A program made the translations under genes and the position numbers. Below, piece after piece: positions 39,150 to 50,300 of a stretch of DNA of 64,000 bases. The stretch is taken from contig LUCM01002418.1 of NCBI GenBank assembly GCA_008360955.1, forward strand, positions 144,834 through 208,833, in the 5' to 3' direction. Within the stretch, counting starts at the first letter, position 1. Each line of letters starts with the position of its first letter. This DNA is from Fasciolopsis buskii. Taxonomy: Eukaryota > Platyhelminthes > Trematoda > Plagiorchiida > Fasciolidae. Under the pieces are notes generated by a model. The model saw nothing but the letters and a program-made list of their open reading frames with translations. It made no database searches and was not told the origin of the DNA.

Positions 39150-40730
39150 CTTTATTTGATTTGCTTTTTGTCTGCGTCAGGCGTGATACAGCACCCATGC
39201 GAATCCGCCTTTTTTTGCAATCACCGACTCTGGTTTGTGCTCATATCGATTCCTATACGGGTTTGTATTCCCAGCAACGTCTCATTGGAAGAACTTCCCC
39301 ATCGGCCTACAGAATTTGATTACTGGATATATTTCAATATCAGGTCAAATTTAACTATGAAGGGAGCCATAGTTGAGCACCACAGTTCAGCTTCCGCTAA
39401 ACAGCGTAACGGCTTCATTTTGGCAGAAGAACAAATTTCTAATTTACACTCTACCATATTCCAGTTTGAAAGTCTGGTCACATCCGATAGCTTTAACAAA
39501 CACTAACTAAGTCGACTGGAAGGAGGCTTATCCTACTTTTCAGTTCAAATGCAAGAGATCAAACGTGCTTGACATCAGCACCGGCCACATAGACAGTATT
39601 GCTGCCATTCGGTCATAATGTACCGACACTCTCCGTAATACATGTTGAGTACTCTACCATGGATCAATGTAAGTCTAAGCAGAATTCAACGATCTCTTAG
39701 TATACACAACTGGAAAGATGAAGTAACGCTGCACAAAACTTTATCTCGATTTTTTCTACTTTGGGAGCTTTGGTGTCCAAATTTGGTTCAGTGACCAAAG
39801 CAATAGTATGGGCGGCATGATTAACACCTTTTCACCTTACGTTTTCCCTTTGTTTTACTCAGACAATATGATTATTTGTCTAATCTTCGTGAATTTTTCG
39901 GTTATTTCGCAACATTGAAAATAATATAAATGACATGCCTGGATGGTTGACCTTCACAGTAGTTGGTAACCGTGACATTAGCAATACAGTTTCACTTAAG
40001 CCTGACGACTTCCATTCTCATGCTATTGGTCAACACAGCAAGTAAGTTGAGATATTCAGTTCGTACTGATGCATAGTTTGCCAGAAGAGGATAATATTGT
40101 TCGTGACGATTCATGGCCTCCCGTAAAGTTACACATTAGGTTTACTTCTCTAGGCGGGGTCTTAGGGAAGAGTATGTCAAAAATCGTAAGGAAGCAGGTG
40201 TGGTGTGGTCGCTACTTTAATTAATGACGTGTGACTTGAGAAGTCACAAGTTAATGCAAAATGTTTGGGAAACGACTGCGCTTCACCTTCTGTATATCGG
40301 ATAATATGGAAATAGTTTACCAGCCTATGATCGTTTCATCAAAGGTTTACCCCTAAAAAACGAATGACTATAAAATTCTCTTCACAATCAAGGTTCGCAG
40401 TGGACTGAAGCCTGTTACACCTAATTTTTATGACGTATTAAAGCTTAGGACTACCATGACACGTCTGCTCTGGGAAACTAGAACGTCACAGGAACTGGTG
40501 CAAACTGCACACTGAACAATAATCCTCACAAATTGAAAAAGGAATGATTAAATATAAACTAACATGTAGGTCTAGTCGATATGCTTCATGGATTGTCTTG
40601 TTAGGTTCCTAAGACAAAGATAATTTGTGCTGTCAAAGTGGTCATGTTTTCCTAATTCTCCAATCATTGTTGCGTTTCGTCTTCCAGTCCTGTCCAAAAT
40701 GGATCGCGTGTCCTGATAGTCAAAATGTCC
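39150..40730. other. No gene recognised
   Basis: A 116-codon plus frame (39156-39506) begins near a good pyrimidine-rich acceptor (TTTTTGTCTGCGTCAG), but the translation has no recognisable domain. The rest shows no structure. Confidence 0.35.
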
Positions 40731-40759
40731 CTTCTGATTGATCAAGATCTTTTCGAAAC

Positions 40760-40900
40760 ATTCAGGAGAACAACAATCGATTGCTTATTACATGCCCAAA
40801 GTGCCATGTGTCTTCTTGCTTGAAGTCCAGTACGTTGGACAAAAAAATACGACCAGGAAGACTGTCTTGCTATATAACTTGTTAAAAGAAACTACTAATG
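40760..40900 (+). pseudogene. Possible GIY-YIG endonuclease remnant of a Penelope-like element
   Basis: In one plus frame NNRLLITCPKCHV appears (from about 40768) and in another, a little downstream, EVQYVGQKNTTRKT. Together they recall the GIY-YIG start of some Penelope-like endonucleases, where a Cys-x-x-Cys strand leads into a QYVGQT-type strand and then an Arg. Joining the two needs a frame change and removal of a short insertion. No reverse transcriptase is recognisable upstream and the catalytic Glu is not identifiable. This may be coincidence. The 152-codon minus frame at 40788-41246 on the other strand is not interpreted as a gene. Confidence 0.25.
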
Positions 40901-41278
40901 AAAAGCATTGCACTGTTCTCGTGAAAATAGAAGTGACTGGAATAAATGAATGGGTCAAATGAGATTGACATGTTTGCGATTTGGGAACGTGCAAAGGATT
41001 GAAATCCCCAAAAATACACTCTAATCGACACCGTAGAGAATTACTAAATTCCAATGTAATTACTAGGACGTAGAGCAGAGCAGTCGAAAATGGTTGCCTT
41101 TTGAAATCAAACCACATAAGTCTGCATGAGCTCACTACTAACCCTATCAGAATACATAATTGTCCTCTCGAGCAAAATGTTTTACCGATAGCATTCTTTC
41201 TGCGGCTCGAAGGACTTACAAAAATGCGGCTCGATTTATTCAACATGGGATTCGCCGAATATTAGTAATGCTTGATTT

Positions 41279-41340
41279 CACTGCTGAGAAGAATGCAACA
41301 ATTTAAAAATTTTATCCTTCTTCAGTGGTCATCAGCAGTG
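41279..41340. repeat. Inverted repeat (9-bp arms)
   Basis: CACTGCTGA (41279-41287) pairs exactly with TCAGCAGTG (41332-41340). Partial further pairing (GAAGAA with TTCTTC) continues inside after a bulge. Confidence 0.7.
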
Positions 41341-41344
41341 TGTC

Positions 41345-43950
41345 GCACGGTGAGGCAGCTAAGAGATTTTCCCATCGTTTAACTCAGAAAGTATGTGGCA
41401 GTTCATCTTCACAGAAGTGATCAACCATTACATTGAGTCTCTTCTAGCAGTCCAACAGAAATAATTTAAGATCTAAATAAAAACTGTTGATCCCTGAGCG
41501 AACTTTCGATGCATAATCCCGCCGGGTGAATGCCGCCTACCACATTGCATCATCTGCGATGTGGCTACTGAAAATGAAGATTAGTAGCGTACTTTTGTGT
41601 TGAAAAACCAGACCGACCTCGCGTTACCAGCAGCTAGACAATCATCTGACAAAAAAGCGACGAAAACTTCACTGAAATGGATTGATTTCCCTGAGTTTAG
41701 TTAAGCTATATCGCCGTTGCATTATCCGTGGCGAGCGGCAGCAAGTGATTGATGAACGCCGTGAAGAAAAACTGCTGAAGTTTATTCACCCCTCTTTGTC
41801 CTTATCTATAGTGGGTGTCGTCGTTTTCTTTGGAAGGAGACATTTGTTGTATACGAGCATTGTACATCTTTATGAGACGTAAAGTATGTCGTTATTCATA
41901 CCTCTCAAATCACCAGCACAAAACCAAATACCATGCAGCTGAAAACCTGCACTTTTAAGGCAAACACCCTCGTCCTCCACCGTCTACAAGGGCAAGCTTA
42001 AAAGGATGTAAATTCCCGATTAACAAGCATGGGTAAAGCTGGAACTCGAAAATTTCGATCGACAATAAAAGTCAAAGTGTAAAACCCCTGGAATTCATAA
42101 ACGGTCTTGCATACTTTTAAAAACAAATTCAGATTTTAATTACATATGGACAAAATTAGATAAGATAAATTTATTGCTAAGCATTAAGTTCCCTTTGCCT
42201 TTTCCAGTAGTAAATTTTTCCAAAAAACATTACTCATTAATTGGGCTAAACTCACTTAGAAAACGCATTGAAGGAAGAAAAATGATATCTGTCTGAGTGT
42301 GCCAGATAATGGCTCAGATAATTTGTCCATAACTGGCGTGTTTCAACACACCGAGACACAAAGGGCCCGGATCCTAATGACCTCATTCAGAACGGGCAAA
42401 ACAGAAATTTATCTTAATATCCGCTCGAAAACTGAAAATAGATTCTACTTTCAACTAGCATTGTTCTGTCTCACTGGCTCTGGCACGGATTACGCAATCA
42501 GACCATCAAAAATATATATTAGTGAAGATAAACTGTTTATATCGATGCTTTAAGATCAGATCTCGTCAATATAATAATCTGCTGGCTAACTCGATCAGTG
42601 AGCAGTTAATGATTTTTTCGCTTAGTTTTTGGTTATTTTATAGAATGATGTAATCCGTGTGATATTGCCGCAATTTTTTGACCTTCAGCTTGTCTTGAAC
42701 ATGGCTATTCACTAACTAAAGCCTTTGGAGCAACGACTTCCTTCTCCACAAGTTTTCCACATAAAATCTGATGAAGTATGTGTATGTGGACAGCCTTCGT
42801 TTGGCCGAACAACAGGACCTGGACTTAAGTGTCTGCAGGAAACTTCCAATCGGCAGAAGGAACTACTGTGGACACAATACCAAGTACAGCGCTTCTCACC
42901 ATTAGAATTAGGCCAGCTGATTCTATGCCTGTAAAGACAATATAGACCAAAGAGTAAACGCCGAGCAATATGGTTTCAGCCTTGCATGCAGATTTCACAG
43001 AAATATAGACGCGGTTTATTTTTTTGTACACGCATAGTGGTGTCACCAATGCAAGTCGATAGCATTCACTTGCGAAGGAGTTTTCGCAAAATGCGGCATG
43101 CGAATCGCATTTCTGAATTATTACAAATCCACACTTGTTGGTACTAATTAGTCAAAAGGGTGGTACAAACTGCTAACTCGAAATCACTTACCCAAGGCAC
43201 CGAACTGCGTTCACTCGCCAAATAAGCCAATACAGTTCGGTACGCAACGCTAGCTTCAACAGTTTTTGGTGTCTTGACATGTTCACGTATGCCGACTGAT
43301 TAACTCATGTATTGTTCGACTCAATGATAACGAGAAATAGATGGAACTTCAGATTTAAAAGTTGAGTTGCATGTAAGTGAAATATGGCCAAATCAAACAC
43401 AAAGATATGACTGCACTGGAAAATAGAAATTTTCAAGCTATCAAGATGCAGAATAAGGCAAGGCAACAGGAGTAACATACTACAAATTCCTAGTGCATAC
43501 ATTTGATGTAACTCAGATGAGCAAGGGAGTTCGATGTTTATTAGGTATCATTAAATTTTGCATTGACGTGAAATATGGAACCCCCGCTACTTATTAAGTT
43601 CCCAGTGACGGACTGATAAGCAATCCTACAGTTAACTAATCGACTGCATTCATAATTCCATCTGCATCCTGTCAATGAGGGTCAGTCTGAGGAAGCGCTC
43701 TTATATTTTTGATCTTATGGAACGATATGTGGATCTTTCCGAATCCACAGACTAAGACAGTTTGGCACAGACAAAACTAACTGTACCGTCTTGTCCATCA
43801 AGTTGTTCTGCCTACCCAACTATGCTCATTTACGGAAAATAAAAAAGGCAAATCTTGTCAATTCGTCGTCTATTATCTTCCCCTCAAGTATTCATTTTCT
43901 GTTTAGTTTAATTTGCCTGCTGTTGCATTGCAACCAAAGACTGAAATAAA
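41345..43950. other. No gene recognised
   Basis: Short frames without recognisable domains (84 codons plus at 42299-42553 is the best). No repeat identified. Confidence 0.4.
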
Positions 43951-43953
43951 TAA

Positions 43954-43970
43954 ATATGTATATATATATA
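43954..43970. repeat. (TA)n-rich microsatellite abutting the SINE palindrome
   Basis: ATATG followed by six TA units, directly next to the left end of the SINE palindrome. Confidence 0.85.
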
Positions 43971-44018
43971 AAATAATTCACCGTGTGATATCATCGCCCA
44001 ACTGACCATAAAGAAACC

Positions 44019-44069
44019 ATGGAAGCACTGTACAGCTGTTTCATCCTTGTTATAAATCATCAGCAGCGC
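44019..44069 (-). ncRNA. Hammerhead ribozyme homologue, left arm, weakened stem II
   Basis: Minus strand. Core CTGATGA (complement of 44057-44063), GAAA (complement of 44039-44042) and TA before stem I 3' are all present. Inner stem I forms between GCGCTG and CAGTGC with one G-T pair, although its 5' strand is partly made from the neighbouring SINE head. Stem II (TTTATAACAAGGAT) has a mismatch inside and is weak. Activity is doubtful. Confidence 0.5.
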
Positions 44070-44150
44070 CTGCCCGGTAGCGTAATGGCTAAGGCGTTCG
44101 ACTCAGAATCGTTCGCCCTTGTTCGGGTTCGCGTCCCAGTTCGGGAGCGG
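44067..44150 (+). repeat. tRNA-Leu(CAG)-like SINE head with intact A and B boxes
   Basis: A box TAGCGTAATGG (44078-44088) matches the Pol III consensus fully, and B box GGTTCGCGTCC (44126-44136) is one or two changes from ideal, 48 bases downstream. Between them CTAAGGCGTTCGACTCAGAA follows the D-arm, anticodon-stem and anticodon-loop order of tRNA-Leu(CAG). The long gap before the B box fits a type II variable arm. The 3' acceptor strand and CCA position are not conserved and the sequence runs on into the ribozyme body, so this is a retroposon promoter and not a tRNA gene. Confidence 0.7.
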
Positions 44151-44208
44151 TGGATTTGCACTGCTGATGATTCCTAGCAAGGATGAAACAACTGTACAGT
44201 GCTTCCAT
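44150..44208 (+). ncRNA. Minimal type I hammerhead ribozyme, full core
   Basis: Self-cleaving RNA motif inside the SINE body. Outer stem I GTGGA (44150-44154) pairs with TCCAT (44204-44208), counting one G-T. An internal loop TTT/T follows, and inner stem I GCACTG (44158-44163) pairs exactly with CAGTGC (44197-44202). The core CTGATGA is at 44164-44170. Stem II is TCCT/AGGA (44172-44175 with 44180-44183) with loop AGCA; its closing 10.1-11.1 pair is T-T where G-C is usual. GAAA is at 44185-44188. Stem III is only A-T plus C-G around a four-base loop, and T-A (44195-44196) precedes the predicted cleavage after 44196. Such short stem III versions are known in retroelement hammerheads and may act best as dimers. 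Fold assigned by hand. Confidence 0.7.
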
Positions 44209-44287
44209 GGTTTCTTTATGGTCAGTTGAGCGATGATATCACATGGTGAATTATTTCATGTAAACATTCAATCTTCTACTACTGAAA

Positions 44288-44328
44288 TACATATATATAT
44301 ATATATGCATATATACATGTATATAGAT
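44288..44328. repeat. (AT)n and AT/AC-rich microsatellite
   Basis: Eight AT units at 44291-44306, continuing as interrupted ATATAC/ATGTATATAG. Confidence 0.85.
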
Positions 44329-44329
44329 A

Positions 44330-47300
44330 CTTTCCTTGTATAATGAAGAGTTTGTGACGAGAACGAAGCAACAATAGGGCATTCAATTTAATTGTATCAT
44401 GATGGCCGTCTCTTTTGCTGTACTTCCATTCTTTCCGTGAAGTTCGACACACCGCAGATGACTATTAGAATAATAGCATTCGGAGATATTGAAGGTTAGG
44501 GCCTTGAATGCTTACAGGAACTGCTTATGAACCCGGACATGTCCGTGAACGAAGACCAATAATACAATTTCCTATCCCGTCGTGAATTATTGTCGTGTCC
44601 ATAAGTTGTGTATACCTCGTGATTAGCTAGCACAACCAGTTATTTGTAGTATATCAATCTTGGTGCTGCCGGTACTTTATCCTGCATGACCGTGTTATTG
44701 CCCAGCAGTTTGTCTGAGTTTGGTCCAGATTTCTTCGACTCTAAAAATCTATCGACTTTCACCGACTGCGTCTTTCCTGTTCACGTTGACTTCTTCATTA
44801 CAAAAATGCATAATCAGTTCATCACATCCTGTGAAAGCTTCTGTTTGGGACTTTTGCGAACACCACCCATTCTCTAATCGGTCTTCATGTTAGTTCCACT
44901 CATTTATCGCTTCGAGGCTTTCCATGATTCCCTTTTGGCTCAGCATTTATCTCATTTGCGCAATATTCAGTTTATCGCAGATTCTGGTTAAGAAGAAATA
45001 AGTCATTAAGACACTTTTTTCTAATTTCCAAAGGTGATCCAATTCCATTGCTGTTTACCGTAAATACCTTTACCATTTCTGACGGATAAATAAGTCTTTG
45101 GCTTGCGGGAACCTACTATACGATAAAGTAATGAGCAGTTGTATTAGTAATAACAATATTAATAATGAGAAATTACCTAGGCAAAGTCTGCCAAATTCCG
45201 AATTCACTGTGGCAGTCTGACATGAATGTACCTGTCAAGCTGCTACATCGATCCAGGCCTCGGAGTCATTTCCGCCTCCGAAATGTGAGATAGGACTTGA
45301 AGGAGGTCAGCTGCTCCCAGCCCAGAGCACTTTCACTCTACGCTCGTAATACAAAAATGATTGAAAAGTGGTATTCATCCCTAAAATGAATATGTAAACG
45401 TCGGAATAATCCATGCTTAAACTGTGAAAGACAGTCTTCAGGGCCATTTCATGCTCTAGGTTGAGGAGACCATGGGTATTTTTTCCGTACTTCAATGCTT
45501 CTTCACAATCGTCTTTTATATTGTCAGTTCACAGAGAGATCAAGCTGGCGCATGTGCGCAATCGGAAGCTGCATACTTCCCTTAGGCCATTTCAAAAATA
45601 CCGCATAAAGCTTCTATCAGGGGTAGTTGTCGAGTGGCTGTACCAGTGTCTAAACCAACATTCGCTGTGCACGTTTTTTGATTTAATAATTGAGTGCCTT
45701 TGTTTTTCTTTTCTTTTCTGTACCTGAAAACTACCATTTTCTACCTTAATTTCGTTATGACGCTTCGAGCAAACCCATAGTATTCAAATTCTATCGCAAA
45801 GATGTGCAAATACAGCTACTGGCTCAATGTGTGGGTTTTAATATTTCCAATAAAAGTTTGCAATAATAGGAAGGTTAATAAAATTTTTAACGCTATCTTC
45901 CTGCTCTACCATATTGCGCTATCACAGTGGAATGAAATATTATTATGGAACGGCCAGTCAACGCCAAACCAGTGACCTCTTCAGATTTTCCTATGATCGA
46001 CTGAACTAAGCAATATCAATGATGAAGTCTGTTGCTTCTGCGTAACATTTTCATTTCGGCGAGCCTTGGTCTATCCAAAATAGTTGGGAGGGGGAGCAGA
46101 GGTTTTTTAATCAAAAATCCTATTTTCAAAAGAAAATCAACAGAATTCATTGCTTCCAATTGGAACAGAAAAACCATGAAGACAAAAAAGAACCGTTTTT
46201 GTTTTGTCAAGGTCATTACGGATGCACTAAAACCATTCTGGCAAAGAGCCAAACTCAATATGAGTACAAACATTACTCTTCAGATTCCTGATTCTTCTTT
46301 AGCACGGTTTAATTAGTTCCCACGACAATGATTTCCGACTCCCCTTTGCTCCGTTCGCTACTCAAACAGTTACACTGACTTAAAGAATTCCAATATTATC
46401 ATTTCGAAATCGAAACGCTGTTCCCTTAAGAACATCCAGTTTTTCGGCATCGTATCACTAAGACTGTGAATTACAACCCCGGCATATTTTTCCAATCCCT
46501 TAACATATGGCTTAATTAAATGATCGGTACATCGCGTGCTGCTGCCATCGACAGACCATAGCTTAAATCCTTCGACGGTTCAAAATGATACTCCCTTCAT
46601 GACGAACGATGTCTCATGATTCAAATGAAGCCTGATACGGTATGGAATACTTCGTAGATTAAACATTGCAAAAAGAAAGTCCTATGGACATTACCATTCA
46701 GACGACTTCGCCATTTTAATTGAATCTTTCAGTGAAACAAGTTTACTAAAGCTGATAAAATCGAGCTCAATTCTGCTCAACTGTCTGCGTCAGAACTGCG
46801 ATAGACGAATTCGGAAAAACCCCATAGTTGATTAAACAAAAGAATTCATGTATTTTTCCTTGATGATGAAACAAAAATACATTATGATTCTCCCAGTATG
46901 TGCGAATTCATCATTCCCATGACTTGAGGAAAAACAAACAGTGATCCAGCCAATGAAAGAGTGAGGAAATCAATACTGATTCGGAGTTCCCGTGTAAATC
47001 TTACCGTGCTTCCACAATGCATTTGGTTGTGCACTGAAACATCGTACAATTTCGATGAAGAATGGAAGCTCTAACCGGAACCCTTATTCCACCAAGTTTC
47101 ATGTAACTAGCTGCTGGTTATCGTTCCGTGGGGTCATGTTCACAACGTCACCAAAATTCACCCATGATCCTAAATCTACCGGGATTCTTTCGGGAATTCT
47201 GACTTTCCGGTTACACAAAAGCAGCAATATGTGCATGTGCAACTGAAAATCAGATCACAACACGTCGAGAGTGGACAAAATTCGGTCAAAAGGTGGTTAA

Positions 47301-50300
47301 ATATTCCCCAAAAGGCAAGCATTATAACTGTGTTAGGTTGTTAATTTACGCAGGTGTTCTTCAAAAGTAACTTATTTTATGATTTAAGCGATAGGGAACT
47401 GAGGTCGTCCCTACATTTTCCGTTACTATGGTTGCAATGGCCCGGAGATAAGACTTTGAATGTAATTCAGCACTTAGTATAAAATTGGTCACATCATTAG
47501 ACAGTGAAAATCGGATTCGCTGCGCAAGCTTAAATTTCCATATAGCAATAATTCGTTGGGACTTGAGACATTTTGTCACGAGGATATAACTAAAGGCTAA
47601 CGGATTAATTTTGTCGACGAGCTACCGCAAACTCTTTTGTTATTGGTCGCAAATAGACAACGTTATTTTGGAATTACTTGTTTTCAGTCACACGATTACC
47701 ATTTTTTCTCTTGAACAGTTGTAGTCATTTTTTCTACAGTCCCTTGACAATGGTGGTGTTCATCTGATAAAAGAAACGAACTGGACGATTAATGCTCAAA
47801 GTTAGGTAAGTAACTTTGGAATTCCTTTCAGTTGTCGTAGTAAACTTGCATGATAACTCACGAGGCCTGCGTTGACTAATTTTAAGTTGGTAAGGGTATA
47901 AGTAACTAGGAACAAGGAGAATGAATGCCATACGCGATGGCCACTAACTTTCCAATGCCAGTGACGAGCATGAAAATAGACACGGCCGTTTTGTTGAAGT
48001 TCATCTTGAACTTAAACTTTGGAAGTAACCAACCTTCCGAAGACTTCGATAGGTGTCCTCGAGATGTTTTCCTTGGGTTGGTGCGGATCATTTACTGCAT
48101 TGATTAGAAGGTGAAATTTTACTTTTCTCATGAATTTAGGATCAACACCGTCAATAAATTTTACAATTGCAGCTGGTAAATTTTTAGTTCAAATCCACAT
48201 CTCACACCAATTTTAATCTAAGCGTTCCTTCATTTTTTTCCTTAATTGGTAAGTTCAAATCAGGGATGGCAAACCTCGTCCCAATTAGAACATGAAAATT
48301 GCATCATGCTTGTTCTAAGTGACAGACAAGCAGATATATAGACCGGTGCTACTGAGAACCAGTAGTTGCTGAAATATAGTTCGTTAAAATGAGTACAGTG
48401 CATCATTTCACAAATTGACTCACAGTACAAATGGCGACCGTTCTAAATAAGATCCTTTATTTGACATTATTTGTTTCACTGGAATAAGATTATTTTGCAA
48501 AATTAGTTCCCCCCTGAAATTATAAACAATCCATACTACCTTCCTACAGGTTAGAAATTTTCGCCGAAACCTATTGCTATCTCAGCTATCATCTTCATCC
48601 CGTAACATACTCAAATGCCGTGCGTGTCATCTGCTAAACTCAACAATGATATGCGTCAACAATGTAGAGAAAATGCAACTCGCACCTTATTTTACTACCA
48701 ATGATCAATAAATCTGTTTAAGAAGCAAAAACAAAATGAGTGTAAACATCCACCTTGATACAAGAGCATTTTGCTTGTCAACATGTTCTGTATAAAAAAG
48801 CAAATAGGTGGCGCAACGTCAGAGCCATCAGCTTGTTTACGATCTTTGTGTGCCGATGTTCAGTTTTCGTAAAATCATTTAATTTCAGGTATGAATACTT
48901 AGGGTGATCGCGATCATTAACAGATTTTTAGCCAATTCGCAAGAGAAGTAGAGAAGTTATCGATGCAATCAAAGATGGGGATAAAATGCCAAGCAATATT
49001 TGATTATAGAAATTACAAAGTAAGCACCATTAGGCGTAGTAACACTGGTACGAAAAGAAGGCCGGTTCACCTAGTACTTAGAGTCTAATGTGAATTACGC
49101 TGATTTCCAATCAGTTGGGCATTTGAATTCCGTTCACACATCTCAGCGCAACCGTGTCACCTGCCTAACGTCCCTTGTAGTAGGATATTAATTTCCCGAG
49201 GAAGCACAACAGAGAAAAAAGCACTAACTTTTTTAAAATTCTTGACGATCATGACATTATCTCGAAGCTTATCATAAAGCCAGTAAATATCAAAACATAC
49301 TTTTAAGATGTACTGGACTTCCGCAATGATGGATTCCTAGGCTTGCTTTCCGCTTCTTCCGTCGCACAGCAGGGATAACAAGGCAGAAGTCGATTTATTT
49401 TTTAGTGGTCTTTACTGGTCAAACGGTAATGCAATTCTGAGACCTTCACTCGTGATCGAAATTGAATGAAAGTAGGACGGATTGAAACTTCGTAGCCTTT
49501 GACATTCACGATTGTAGAGTCAAAAGTCACCGGTATGCCCCTCTCACACGTTATTATCTAAAAACATAGTATTGGTTTCGAATGTTCACGTGCTTCTTGT
49601 ATCTTCTGAACTTACAGAAACTTCTGTTGAATGGAGCACATCAAAACAATCTAGTTGGTAGAAGACAATTCCAAATGTAGTGAGTTGGCCTTGTTTCGCT
49701 TTGGCGTGATTATACCTTACGATAATTGGCTCCCGCAATACTGGTAAGTTCACTAGCTCTTAATTTTGGTACACATTTTAGGATTTCCAGTGAATTACTC
49801 AGCAGAAGAAGGGATTTCTTTTAAGCATATCTGTACCGTTTTCCGACTGTGTGAAAGCTGTGTCAACATCCTTTCCTAGCACCTCGGGGTTTTCAAACCA
49901 AACCGAATAGGACTGCACTCCGGGCACTGAGTTAATGGGGTATTCATCTTGACCAAATAAGTTTCCAAAGTGGGACATTCTTGTCTCAGTTACACCAAGG
50001 GTTCAAACACTTTCCATAAGACCAGCAATGTTCAAATGCGTAGTCTAGACCTGGATCTACCGTACGTCAACCCCAGTCGTTCCTGCTTACTTAGCTGTTT
50101 ATTAGTCATTAAATTATTATGGTTATTGGAATTTTCTTGTAATTAATGGAGAAAAGTAAAATGATTACCATGACCAATGTTCACCATGCCATACTACCAG
50201 TAGCTTTAATTGCACGGCTAATAACCAATGCGACCCCTTCAGCCATTAAGATGGAGGATAAAGGAGACTGAAGTTGAATGATAAATGTTTAAATACTCCT

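Larger units (their letters stand above)
43971..44259. mobile_element. Head-to-head SINE pair forming a 289-bp near-palindrome
   Basis: The left arm (43971-44066) and right arm (44161-44258) are inverted copies of about 96 bases with roughly six differences. The right arm is the ribozyme and tail of a plus-strand SINE whose tRNA-like head occupies 44067-44150. The left arm is the same body in the minus orientation, cut off inside ribozyme stem I, so that it has no head of its own and runs straight into the head of the right copy. The 194-bp copy at 27.9 kb has only one arm, so the palindrome is a derived form. It could arise from insertion of one SINE next to another with 5' truncation, or from template switching during reverse transcription. 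TA-rich microsatellites lie on both sides, and no clear target duplication is visible. Confidence 0.8.

Noticed and set aside
40788..41246. 152-codon minus-strand frame as a gene
   Set aside because: No recognisable domain, Phe/Ser/Cys-rich as chance antisense frames often are, and it overlaps a possible plus-strand Penelope remnant.
41325..41345. Hammerhead on the minus strand (CTGATGA at the 41.3-kb hairpin)
   Set aside because: No GAAA in position, and the sequence is better explained by the exact 9-bp hairpin, which would compete with the fold.
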